This document shows, one piece after another, positions 1 through 7,675 of a stretch of DNA of 35,738 nucleotides. The position numbers and the translations under genes are program-made. Position 1 is the first letter of the stretch; each line of letters opens with the position of its first letter. Below the pieces are notes generated by a model. The model did not search any database. It saw nothing but the letters and a program-made list of their open reading frames with translations, and was not told the DNA's origin. The DNA is from Opitutaceae bacterium (GTDB taxonomy: Bacteria; Verrucomicrobiota; Verrucomicrobiia; Opitutales; Opitutaceae), in NCBI GenBank assembly GCA_003151495.1, contig PLXR01000063.1, forward strand, positions 18,065 to 53,802. The letters are read 5' to 3'.

Positions 1-8
1 CCCCCGGA

Positions 9-1487
9 TTGAAGCTTCTCCTCCTCACCCTCGTCATCGCGGCGGCGCCCGCCGCCCGGTCCTCCGGCGTCGACGGGGTCTGGAGGCTTGACCAGCCGAA
101 GGCCTGGGGCGTCACGCTCCACACCTACCTCGTGCTGCACCAGAAGGGCGCCACCCTGGAGGGGGGCGTCTACCCCAACGGGTCGGGCGAGGTCGCGATC
201 CGGGACCCCCGCCCCGAGGGCGCGGGCTTCGTGTTCACCATGGCATGGGGCTGGACCTTCCACGTCCGCCCCGACGGCGCGAACCTCCACGTCCAGATCC
301 TGTACGGCGGGGATGCCCATGACGAGGCGGCGGCGGTCCCCGCCTCCGAGGCCGAGATCAGGCCCCCCGTAGCGATAGCCCCGCCGGCCCTCCGGGCGCT
401 CCCCGACAACGGCCTCCTGCGGACGCCCCCGATGGGCTGGAACAGCTGGAACCACTTTGAGGAGAAGGTCGACGACAAGACGGTCCGCGAGACCGCCGAC
501 GCGATGGTGAAGTCCGGCATGGCCGCCGCGGGCTACGTCTACGTCAACATCGACGACACCTGGGAGGCCGGGCGCGACGCCTCGGGGGCCATCGTGCCGA
601 ACCGGAAGTTCCCGGACATGAAGGCGCTCGCGGACTACGTCCACTCCAAGGGGCTCAAGCTCGGGATCTACTCCTCCCCGGGCCCGGTGACCTGCGGGGG
701 CTACGAGGGGAGCTACGGGCACGAGGAGCAGGACGCCCGGACCTACGCCGCGTGGGGGATTGACTACCTCAAGTACGACTGGTGCAGCGCGGGCCGCATC
801 TACGGGATCCCCGAGCTGCGCGCCATCTACCAGAGGATGGGCGACGCCCTCCTGCACTGCGGCCGACCGATCGCCTTCAGCCTCTGCGAGTACGGGATGG
901 GGGACGTCTGGACCTGGGCCCCGCTTGTAAGCGGCAACCTCTGGCGGACGACCGACGACATCTCCGACAACTGGAAATCGATGACCAACATCGGCTTCAA
1001 CCAGGACAAGCTGGCCCCCTACGCCGGGCCGGGCCACTGGAACGACCCGGACATGCTCGAGGTCGGCAACGGCGGGATGACCCCCGCCGAGTACCGGACG
1101 CACTTCAGCCTGTGGTGCCTGCTCTCCGCCCCGCTCATGGCGGGCAACGACCTGCGCACGATGTCCGACGACACCCGGGAGATCCTCACGAACAGGGAGG
1201 TGATCGCGCTCGACCAGGACCCCCTCGGGAGGCAGGCCACCCGCCTGTCCGCGAGGGACGGGGTCGAGGTCCTCACGAAGCCGCTCCAGGGCGGGGGACT
1301 CGCGGTCGGGCTCTTCAACCGCAACCCGGCCGAGGCCGAGGCCTCGTTCACATGGGCTGAGGCCGGGAGGACCGCCCCGCCGGCCACCCTCAGGGACCTC
1401 TGGGGCCACGCGGACCTGTCTCCCTCCGGGGACGGCTTCCGGGGGCGGGTGCCGGCCCACGGGGTTGTCGTCCTCGTCCTCAGGTAG
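9..1487 (+). CDS. Secreted GH27 alpha-galactosidase (start uncertain)
   Basis: Glycoside hydrolase of family GH27 (alpha-galactosidase / related melibiase), which removes terminal alpha-galactosyl residues from oligo- or polysaccharides. Residues 1-19 look like a Sec signal peptide. Residues 20-130 form an extra N-terminal beta-rich segment that I do not recognise. The catalytic barrel starts around 'PPMGWNSWNHF' (140-150). The YLKYDWC motif carries the nucleophile (D257), and 'RTTDDISDNW' carries the likely acid/base (D317). 'HWNDPDMLEVG' and a short C-terminal beta domain follow, as is usual. The visible start is TTG eight bases from the window edge, so the true start may lie outside. It precedes the T2SS operon by about 100 bases and is a plausible substrate of it. 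The family assignment is firm; the exact sugar substrate is inferred. Confidence 0.9.
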   Translation: MKLLLLTLVIAAAPAARSSGVDGVWRLDQPKAWGVTLHTYLVLHQKGATLEGGVYPNGSGEVAIRDPRPEGAGFVFTMAWGWTFHVRPDGANLHVQILYGGDAHDEAAAVPASEAEIRPPVAIAPPALRALPDNGLLRTPPMGWNSWNHFEEKVDDKTVRETADAMVKSGMAAAGYVYVNIDDTWEAGRDASGAIVPNRKFPDMKALADYVHSKGLKLGIYSSPGPVTCGGYEGSYGHEEQDARTYAAWGIDYLKYDWCSAGRIYGIPELRAIYQRMGDALLHCGRPIAFSLCEYGMGDVWTWAPLVSGNLWRTTDDISDNWKSMTNIGFNQDKLAPYAGPGHWNDPDMLEVGNGGMTPAEYRTHFSLWCLLSAPLMAGNDLRTMSDDTREILTNREVIALDQDPLGRQATRLSARDGVEVLTKPLQGGGLAVGLFNRNPAEAEASFTWAEAGRTAPPATLRDLWGHADLSPSGDGFRGRVPAHGVVVLVLR

Positions 1488-1591
1488 GGCGCAGGCGGCG
1501 GTTTCCGGGGCCAATTCGCATCCCCTTGAAACCTATGCATCTTGTGGAGCGTCTCGACAATTTCATGCACATCCCCAATCCTAGGCGGGCC

Positions 1592-2026
1592 ATGCGCCTC
1601 CCCAAAGACTCCAAGCGCCGCGGATTCACGCTGATAGAGATCCTGGTCGTGATCGCGATCATCACGCTCCTCGCCGGCCTCACGATCGCCAACGTCGGCA
1701 AGCTCTTCGGGGGGTCGCAGATCGACATCGCGAAGCTCTTCGTCGGCCAGAGCATGAAGACGCCGCTCGTGACCTACCGCCTCCAGATGGGCAGCTACCC
1801 CTCGACCGAGGAGGGCCTGCAGTCCCTCATGACCGCCCCGGCGAACAAGGCCGACCGGTGGAGGGGGCCGTACCTGGCGGAGGGGACCAAGGTCCCGATC
1901 ATGGACCCGTGGGGCGAGGCCTACCAGTACCGCTACCCCGGGACCCACAACAAGGAGGGCTACGACCTCTGGTCGAAGGGCCCCGACAAGACGGACGCAA
2001 CCGATGACGACATCGGAAACTGGTGA
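1592..2026 (+). CDS. gspG: Type II secretion major pseudopilin GspG
   Basis: Major pseudopilin that polymerises into the periplasmic pseudopilus of the T2SS. The class III prepilin leader is 'KRRG|FTLIEILVV': cleavage after Gly, mature N-terminal Phe, and Glu at mature position 5. The hydrophobic helix follows. The family's C-terminal features are present: 'GSYPSTEEGLQSL', 'WRGPYL', 'DPWGEAYQYRYPG' and 'YDLWSKGPD', the last being the usual calcium-binding region. I chose ATG at 1592 because it gives a short basic leader and has an AGGCGGG stretch just upstream. In-frame starts at 1526 (TTG), 1535 and 1565 would give an unusually long leader. First gene of the gspGHIJKLM operon; its stop overlaps the start of gspH. 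Confidence 0.93.
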   Translation: MRLPKDSKRRGFTLIEILVVIAIITLLAGLTIANVGKLFGGSQIDIAKLFVGQSMKTPLVTYRLQMGSYPSTEEGLQSLMTAPANKADRWRGPYLAEGTKVPIMDPWGEAYQYRYPGTHNKEGYDLWSKGPDKTDATDDDIGNW

Positions 2027-2516
2027 ACCCGGCGGATTCACGCTGATCGAGATCCTCCTGGCCCTTGCGCTGATTGGTCTCCTGAGCTGGATCTTCGTCG
2101 GCGGCTCGAACGCGCTCCTCAGCGAGAGGGGCCTCTCGCCGGACGAGCAGTTCTGGAAGGTCTGCTCGGCCGCGCGCAAGCAGGCGCTCGAGGAGCACCG
2201 CAGCGTGGTCCTCACCTACGACCCGAAGGCCAGGGACTTCGTGCTCGGCGGGGACGCCCACCCGAAAAAGGTCCCGCTCACCGGCCCGGACGACCTCGTG
2301 ATCGACTTCCATCCCGTCCAGTCCGACTCCAGCTCCTCGGTCCTCGTGGGGGGCACGCTCGTCGAGACCGAGCCGCTCGGCGCCGTGATGTTCTACGACG
2401 ACGGCACCTGCACGCCCTTCCGGGCCCAGGTGCGCACGACCCTCGGCGCCCACATCCTCTCGATAGACCCCTGGACCTGCGCCCCCATCCTGCAGAAGAA
2501 CGATGCCGCGCAATAG
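2004..2516 (+). CDS. gspH: Type II secretion minor pseudopilin, GspH-like
   Basis: Minor pseudopilin of about 170 residues. The leader ends 'EPGG|FTLIEILLALALIG', with the conserved Glu at mature position 5 and a hydrophobic helix. The rest is a small soluble beta-rich domain with little recognisable sequence, as expected for GspH. The start codon lies 23 bases before the end of gspG, so the two are translationally coupled. The stop overlaps the start of the next gene, gspI. Assignment as H rather than another minor pseudopilin rests on size and on the conserved order G-H-I-J-K. Confidence 0.82.
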   Translation: MTTSETGEPGGFTLIEILLALALIGLLSWIFVGGSNALLSERGLSPDEQFWKVCSAARKQALEEHRSVVLTYDPKARDFVLGGDAHPKKVPLTGPDDLVIDFHPVQSDSSSSVLVGGTLVETEPLGAVMFYDDGTCTPFRAQVRTTLGAHILSIDPWTCAPILQKNDAAQ

Positions 2517-2955
2517 GGGATTCTCGCTGGTCGAGGTCCTCGTGGCCCTCATGATCTTCAGCCTCACCGCCGTCGTCCTCGGCGGCGCGTACCTGAACGT
2601 CCTCAACAGCTACGAGGCCGCCGAGCGCGCGAACGTGAACGACGAGGACGTCTCCTTCGCCCGGTCGCAGTTCCTCGCCCTGGCCGACCTCGCCGCGGCC
2701 CAGGCGGGGGCGGAGTTCGACGACGGGACCCGGCACGTCAAGTGGACCTCCGAGGTCGAGCCCGCGCCGGTGACCGACCTCTTCAATGTGACCTTCACCT
2801 GCGTCATCTCCGACACCTCGGCCGCGGCCCCGCGGAACGTGGTCGAGCACTTCATGCTGCTGCGGCCCACCTGGTCCGACCCCGCGGCCCGGACGACACT
2901 GCGCGCGGCCGCCGCGAGCCGCATCGCGCAGGCCCAGGGAAAGGCGCCCAAGTGA
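2503..2955 (+). CDS. gspI: Type II secretion minor pseudopilin GspI
   Basis: Minor pseudopilin that forms the pseudopilus tip with J and K. The leader is very short ('MPRNRG') before 'FSLVEVLVALMIFSL', which is the typical GspI form, and a small globular domain follows. At 150 residues it is close to the usual family length. It overlaps gspH by 14 bases, and its TGA overlaps the GTG start of gspJ. Confidence 0.85.
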   Translation: MPRNRGFSLVEVLVALMIFSLTAVVLGGAYLNVLNSYEAAERANVNDEDVSFARSQFLALADLAAAQAGAEFDDGTRHVKWTSEVEPAPVTDLFNVTFTCVISDTSAAAPRNVVEHFMLLRPTWSDPAARTTLRAAAASRIAQAQGKAPK

Positions 2956-3596
2956 GGACGCGCGCCTTCACGCTGATCGAGGTCGTGCTTTCCGTGGCGC
3001 TCGTCGGCCTCGTCATGGTCGGGCTGAACACCTTCATCTTCTCGATGGGGGAGCTCTGGGGCCGGAACACCGACGTCCGGCTCTTCGACCAGCACGTGAG
3101 GGCGGTGACCCGCTTCCTGCAGCGCGAGATGGTCCAGTCGACCCTGCCCCCGTCGGCCGCCCCCAACTCGACCCCCGTCGGCGTCCAGCCGGTCTCGACC
3201 CAGGGCGCGGGCCAGGAGAACCTGGTCACCTACATGAGGCTCAACGGGGGCCGCATCCTGAGCTGGCCGGGCGCCCCCCTCCCCGAGGTCCTCTGCTCCC
3301 TCCAGGTCCGGCGCGACAAGGGCCTCTTCATGCTCTGGCACTCGGACCTCGAGAACCACTTCAACGACGACCCCGCGCGGGAGACCCTCGTCTCGCCGCT
3401 CGTCACCGGGCTCGCCTACGACTACTTCGACACCGACTTCAACAAGTGGACGACCGAGACCGCGCTGAAGACGGACTCGAGCGGCAACCCGCTCGCCCCG
3501 CAGCGCCTGCGGGTCACGTTCACCTACGCGGGCATCACCCGCGAGGCCTTCGTCTCAGTGCCCGCCGTGAAGCGCGGGCTCCCGAACCCATGGTGA
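2952..3596 (+). CDS. gspJ: Type II secretion minor pseudopilin GspJ
   Basis: Minor pseudopilin J, a component of the I-J-K tip complex. Starting at GTG 2952, inside the gspI stop (GTGA overlap), the protein opens 'MRTRA|FTLIEVVLSVALVGLV', a canonical prepilin cleavage context but with Ala rather than Gly before the cleavage site. The reading frame stays open well upstream, but that part has no initiation logic and overlaps gspI fully. The body of about 214 residues ends in the beta-rich region 'LRVTFTYAGITREAFVSV' typical of J proteins. It is followed directly by gspK, whose start overlaps its end. Confidence 0.82.
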   Translation: MRTRAFTLIEVVLSVALVGLVMVGLNTFIFSMGELWGRNTDVRLFDQHVRAVTRFLQREMVQSTLPPSAAPNSTPVGVQPVSTQGAGQENLVTYMRLNGGRILSWPGAPLPEVLCSLQVRRDKGLFMLWHSDLENHFNDDPARETLVSPLVTGLAYDYFDTDFNKWTTETALKTDSSGNPLAPQRLRVTFTYAGITREAFVSVPAVKRGLPNPW

Positions 3597-4753
3597 CGCC
3601 CGCCCCACGCCCCCCAAGGGACCCCGGCCTGCGCTCGTCGGTCATCGTGCTCGTCCTCATCTCGATGCTCTTCACGGCCGCGGCGCTCACGGCCTTCGTC
3701 GAGAAGGCCGGCAACGACCTCCTGGTCGAGGTGCGGCAGGCCGACGCCAAGCGCCTGCGGCAGGAGGCCTTCTCCGCCCTCGAGGTGACCCTCGCCGTCC
3801 TCGAGGACTTCCGGCAGGCCGACAACGGCCTCCACAGCTCCGGCGAGGGGTGGGGCGACCCGCTCGAGTGGGCGGACTGGAAGCCCTCCGAGGGCCGCAC
3901 GGTCGAGGTCACCTTCAGGGACGAGAGCGGCAAGATCCCGCTCAACCGCGCCGACCTGACGACCCTCACGAACCTCTTCACCTACTGGCAGATGGCGCCG
4001 CTCGAGGCCGAGAAGCTGGCCGACGCCCTCGTCGGCTGGATGCAGAACGGCTACGTCTACTCGACCTCGATCACGCCCGGCTACGAGAACGCCCCCATCC
4101 CCTACGCCGAGCCCGGCAGGCCCATGCGCTCCTTCGGCGAGCTCGCCGCGGTCGCGATCGCCAAGGACGTCTTCTTCGACGAGAACGGCCTGCCGAACGA
4201 CAATTACTGGAGGTTCGTGAACGACGTCTCGATCTTCAACTACTCCCAGCCGGACGCGAACGGCACGAACGAGGACGTCCTGGCCGCGGTCGGCCAGTAC
4301 ACCGACACCCAGAAGCAGCACGTGAAGGACTACCTGACCGGGACCGGCCAGTACGCCTCCCAGGGCCGGCAGTGGTTCACGAGCAGCTCGACCCTCTCGG
4401 CGATCGCCGGGGTGGGGGGGAACGCGACCCAGTTCGGGACGACGATCACGGCGCTGCGGGTCCAGGTCACGGTCCACGAGGGGCATTCCCAGTACCGGCT
4501 CTCGGCCGTCGTGGCCCCCCAGGGCGGGGCGACGATGAACACAACCAACGCGGTCAATGCAACCGCGGCCGCCTCAAGCGCGTCTCTAGCCCCCAAGACC
4601 CCGGTCACCAGCACCGCATTGCCCTCGTCCAGCGCGACGGGGGCCAAGGCGGCGGCCGCGGCCTCGCAAAGCATCAATTATCCCTTTACCCTTCTCGAAA
4701 TGCTGGAAGATGATGAGATTCCGCAACCTCCCCCCCCTGTTCCCCAAACCTGA
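3590..4753 (+). CDS. gspK: Type II secretion minor pseudopilin GspK-like protein
   Basis: Large minor pseudopilin that caps the pseudopilus. The N-terminal hydrophobic helix 'SSVIVLVLISMLFTAAALTAF' is followed by 'EAFSALEVTLAVLEDF' and 'FRDESGKIPLNRADLTTLTNLF', a region equivalent to the 'DE.gkinlN' signature of GspK. Next is the helix-rich 'ADALVGWM' segment (GspK normally has D-W-D here). I chose ATG 3590, which overlaps the gspJ stop; upstream in-frame sequence is inside gspJ. The last 75 or so residues are an Ala/Ser/Thr-rich tail ending in a proline stretch, not typical of GspK, and the DNA coding for its final part is less GC-rich. GspK lacks the Glu at position 5 in known systems, and no such Glu is evident here. 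Confidence 0.78.
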   Translation: MVTPAPRPPRDPGLRSSVIVLVLISMLFTAAALTAFVEKAGNDLLVEVRQADAKRLRQEAFSALEVTLAVLEDFRQADNGLHSSGEGWGDPLEWADWKPSEGRTVEVTFRDESGKIPLNRADLTTLTNLFTYWQMAPLEAEKLADALVGWMQNGYVYSTSITPGYENAPIPYAEPGRPMRSFGELAAVAIAKDVFFDENGLPNDNYWRFVNDVSIFNYSQPDANGTNEDVLAAVGQYTDTQKQHVKDYLTGTGQYASQGRQWFTSSSTLSAIAGVGGNATQFGTTITALRVQVTVHEGHSQYRLSAVVAPQGGATMNTTNAVNATAAASSASLAPKTPVTSTALPSSSATGAKAAAAASQSINYPFTLLEMLEDDEIPQPPPPVPQT

Positions 4754-4755
4754 GC

Positions 4756-5907
4756 ATGTGCGCCTCGCCGCTTGAATTCCTCCGCAAGGGCCCGCCCCCT
4801 CCCCGGGTCGCGGTCCTGCCGGACGCCGTGTTCTTCTCCCGCTCGATCCCGGTGCAGCCCGGCGCGACCCGGGCGGAGGTCGTCTCCCAGGTGGGCCTGG
4901 CGCTCGAGTCCCTCTCCCCGTTCCCGCTCGCGCAGCTCTACCACGGCTACTACTGGCCGGAGGGCGCCGACCGCGCGCTCGCCTATGCCTCCTACCGCCG
5001 GAGGTTCACGGTCGAGCAGGTGGCCGCGTGGGCCGGCGCGGAATACGTGGTCCCCGCCTTCGCCTCGGTCCTCGGCTGCGAGGTCCCGCCGGCGACGACG
5101 ATCCTCCTCGCGTCCGCCGAGGGGCTGACGGCCGTCCACTGGGAGCGCGGCAGGGTGCCCTCGTCGGTCCTGTACGAGCCCCTTCCCTCCGACGCGCCCG
5201 AGCCGGAGCGCGCGCTGGCCCGCTCCGCGCTCCTCAGGGCCGCCGGCGAATCGACCAAGGTGATCGATGTCGCTGCCGAGCCCGTCCCCCTCGCCGGGGG
5301 CGGCGACCGGGTGCTCTCCTTCCAGGCCGGCGAGGTCCGCTCCACGCTCCCCCCCGGGGTCGCGGACGCGCTCGACATCCGCGACAAGGCCGACCTCGAC
5401 GGACTCGCCCGGGGCCGCCGGCGGGACATGATCCTCTGGCGGACCGCGATCGCGTGCGTCCTGGCCTGCCTCCTCATGGCCCTCGCCGAGGCGGGGCTCT
5501 TCGCGACCGGGCTCTGGCAGAAGGCCCGGATCGACAAGGTCGCCTCCCAGAAGCCCACGGTGTCCCACATCATGGACGAGCAGGAGCTCGCGGGCCGGAT
5601 CGACGAGCTCTCGACCAAGCGCCTCCTCCCGCTCGAGATGATCTCGGTCGTCTCCCCGGAGGCCGCCGAGCCCAAGGCCCCGCCCGCGATCCAGTTCCTG
5701 CGCGCGACGACGAGCGCCCGCGACACGATCCAGATCGAGGCCCAGACCAACAACGCCGGCGAGATCGCCGGCTACAAGGCCGCGCTCGAGCAGACCGCCG
5801 GCGTCGACCGGGTCGAGATCCGCGACCAGCGCGCGCGCGACAACCTGGTGACCTTCACCCTCATCGTGACCTTCAAGCCCGGGGCCGTGGCCCCCGCCGC
5901 CTCATGA
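4756..5907 (+). CDS. GspL-like inner membrane assembly protein (PilM/PilN-like)
   Basis: Likely the GspL subunit, which links the cytoplasmic ATPase GspE to the inner membrane platform. It has a cytoplasmic N-terminal part (about 1-220), one membrane helix (about 226-250, 'LWRTAIACVLACLLMALAEAG'), and a periplasmic ferredoxin-like C-terminal domain (about 290-383) with 'NNAGEIAGYKAALEQTAGVDRVEIRDQ', resembling PilN/Fimbrial assembly domains. The N-terminal actin-like domain is poorly conserved. The gene starts two bases after gspK and its stop overlaps the next start. The identification rests on topology, size and position, not on a strong signature. Confidence 0.65.
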   Translation: MCASPLEFLRKGPPPPRVAVLPDAVFFSRSIPVQPGATRAEVVSQVGLALESLSPFPLAQLYHGYYWPEGADRALAYASYRRRFTVEQVAAWAGAEYVVPAFASVLGCEVPPATTILLASAEGLTAVHWERGRVPSSVLYEPLPSDAPEPERALARSALLRAAGESTKVIDVAAEPVPLAGGGDRVLSFQAGEVRSTLPPGVADALDIRDKADLDGLARGRRRDMILWRTAIACVLACLLMALAEAGLFATGLWQKARIDKVASQKPTVSHIMDEQELAGRIDELSTKRLLPLEMISVVSPEAAEPKAPPAIQFLRATTSARDTIQIEAQTNNAGEIAGYKAALEQTAGVDRVEIRDQRARDNLVTFTLIVTFKPGAVAPAAS

Positions 5908-6443
5908 TCCGCTCCCTGCGCTCCTTCTTCCTCTCCTGCCTCCTGCGGGAGAAGGTCCTCATGGCGGGGTTCGTGGTCCTCGCGGCCGCCGTCTGGCTCT
6001 CGAGCATCTCGGGACGCACGGGCAGGGTGGTCCGCGCGGCGCGGGCGACCTCGGGCAGCCTCTCCGAGCAGCAGCTCTGGCTCTCCAACCGCGCCTCGAT
6101 CGAGGCCTCCGCCCAGGCGGCGGCCGGCCATCTCGAGCCCGTGAAGACCCTCGACGCGACGAAGCTCCTCGCGGAGGTCTCGGCCATCGCCTCGGAGGCC
6201 GGCCTCAAGAGCACGACGAGCGGCGAGTCCAAGGACGTCAGCAGCGGGCACTTCTCGGTGCACACGCTCCAGTTCAACGTGACGAAGGTCGACTGGGGCA
6301 GCCTGAAGCAGTTCTACCTCAACTTGAGCAAGCGCTCCCCCTACATCGGGATCGAGCAGTACTCGATGCAGGTCGACCGGGCCAACCCGACCCTCCTCAA
6401 CGCGAGCTTCCAGATATCCTCGGTGGAGATTTCGAGGAAGTAG
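5904..6443 (+). CDS. GspM/PilO-like inner membrane protein
   Basis: A 179-residue bitopic protein. It has a short basic N-terminus, one membrane helix (about residues 18-36, 'KVLMAGFVVLAAAVWLSS'), then a periplasmic coiled segment and an alpha/beta domain. This is the architecture of GspM and PilO, which pair with GspL/PilN to form the assembly platform. The ATG overlaps the end of the GspL-like gene (ATGA). I used the start at 5904; the frame is open upstream only because it overlaps that gene. The call is by topology and gene order. Confidence 0.62.
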   Translation: MIRSLRSFFLSCLLREKVLMAGFVVLAAAVWLSSISGRTGRVVRAARATSGSLSEQQLWLSNRASIEASAQAAAGHLEPVKTLDATKLLAEVSAIASEAGLKSTTSGESKDVSSGHFSVHTLQFNVTKVDWGSLKQFYLNLSKRSPYIGIEQYSMQVDRANPTLLNASFQISSVEISRK

Positions 6444-6450
6444 GCCGGCC

Positions 6451-7443
6451 ATGGCCATCGTCTCCAGGCAGGACAAGGCGCCCGAGCCGGCGCGCTCGTC
6501 GCTGGGCGCGAACCTCCCGCTCCGGAAGCTCGCCTTCCGCGCCATGGCGACCCAGTGCGAGATCCAGTACACCGCGCCGGCGGGCGACGCCCAGGCGAAG
6601 CGGTTCGAGGCGGCGGCCGAGGGGTGGGTGCACGCCTTCGAGGCGAAGTTCTCCCGGTTCCAGCCGGGGAGCATCGTGAGCAGGATAAACGACGCCGCCG
6701 GCAGGGACTGGGTCCCGGTCGACCCCGAGACGGAGGCCCTCCTCGCGATGTGCGACACGCTCCACTTCATGACGCGCGGGATCCTGGACCCGTCCGCCCT
6801 CCCGCTGATCCGGATCTGGAACTGGAAGGCCGACCCGCCCGCGGTCCCGACCGCGGAGGCGATCGCCTCCGCGCTCAGGCTCGTCGGATGGTCCAAGGTC
6901 AGGCGCGAGCCCGGCCGGGTCTTCCTGCCGGAGAAGGGGATGGCCCTCGACTTCGGGGGCTTCGGCAAGGAGTACGCGGTCGACATCGTCTCCCTGATCG
7001 CGAAGGACCACGGGATAACGGATTCGCTGGTGGACTTCGGGCACGACCTGCGCGCGTCGGGGGCCCCTCCGGGCCGCCCCGCATGGCACATCGGGCTCGA
7101 GGACCCGAGGAGCCCGGGAAAGACGCTCGGGAGCGTCGGGCTCACCGGCAAGTCGATCGCGTCCTCGGGAGACTACATCCGCTCGTTCACGATAGCCGGC
7201 CGGCGCTACGGGCACATCATCGACCCGAGGACCGGCTGGCCCGTGGCCAACGGGTGCACCCAGGCGACCGTGATCGCGGAGACCTGCCTGCAGGCGGGGA
7301 TGCTCTCCACCTCCGCCTTCATCTCCGGGGTCGAGAAGGGCCTGGAGATGATACGCTCGGTGCCGGGAGCCGAGGGCATCATCCTGACGGAGCACGAGAG
7401 GGCGCAGACCCGCGGGTTCTTCAATTTCGTGGCCACGACCTAG
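6451..7443 (+). CDS. apbE: ApbE-family FAD:protein FMN transferase
   Basis: Flavin transferase of the ApbE family, which attaches FMN from FAD covalently to a Thr or Ser of a target protein (known targets include NqrB/NqrC and RnfG/RnfD). Family features are clear: 'FRAMATQCEIQY' near the start, 'KFSRFQPGSIVSRIN', 'LDFGGFGKEYAVDIV' (usually G.iaKGyAvD), 'IASSGDYIRSF', and the signature 'YGHIIDPRTGWPV'. The metal-binding Asp/Thr region is represented by 'ETCLQAGMLSTSAFISG', which has diverged. There is no signal peptide or lipobox, so it would act in the cytoplasm, unlike most ApbE proteins. It follows the GspM-like gene by seven bases and appears to be the last gene of the operon. Confidence 0.87.
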   Translation: MAIVSRQDKAPEPARSSLGANLPLRKLAFRAMATQCEIQYTAPAGDAQAKRFEAAAEGWVHAFEAKFSRFQPGSIVSRINDAAGRDWVPVDPETEALLAMCDTLHFMTRGILDPSALPLIRIWNWKADPPAVPTAEAIASALRLVGWSKVRREPGRVFLPEKGMALDFGGFGKEYAVDIVSLIAKDHGITDSLVDFGHDLRASGAPPGRPAWHIGLEDPRSPGKTLGSVGLTGKSIASSGDYIRSFTIAGRRYGHIIDPRTGWPVANGCTQATVIAETCLQAGMLSTSAFISGVEKGLEMIRSVPGAEGIILTEHERAQTRGFFNFVATT

Positions 7444-7675
7444 GTCGGGGCTCCCTCGCCAGAATCACCTTTTTTTGACGGCGGGTCAAAACCCGCGTTA
7501 AGCGCTTGCCTGTCATTTAATAGCGCGCCTCCAAGAGGCGGAGCAAGGCATGGCGCTCAGAACCATTATTGACAGTGATTTGCGTATGCGAGTCGCTTGA
7601 GGGCGTCCACCGGCGAGCCCTCACGGGCCCTCCGGAATCCATAATCCAAACCATACATAAGAAGGACCCTCCGTC
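7444..7675 (+). other. Intergenic region between apbE and the HAF-repeat gene
   Basis: A non-coding gap. It holds a T7 run (about 7470-7476) followed by a hairpin with a perfect six-base stem, GCGGGT (7481-7486) and ACCCGC (7491-7496). Because the T-run precedes the hairpin on the plus strand, this is not a standard intrinsic terminator in either direction. Composition drops in GC around 7500-7600. An AAGGA stretch near 7659 may serve as the ribosome binding site of the next gene. Confidence 0.35.

Noticed and set aside
7470-7496. Hairpin with T-run after apbE as an intrinsic terminator
   Set aside because: The T-run lies before the hairpin on the plus strand, and on the minus strand the hairpin is followed by A's, so neither strand has the needed hairpin-then-T order.
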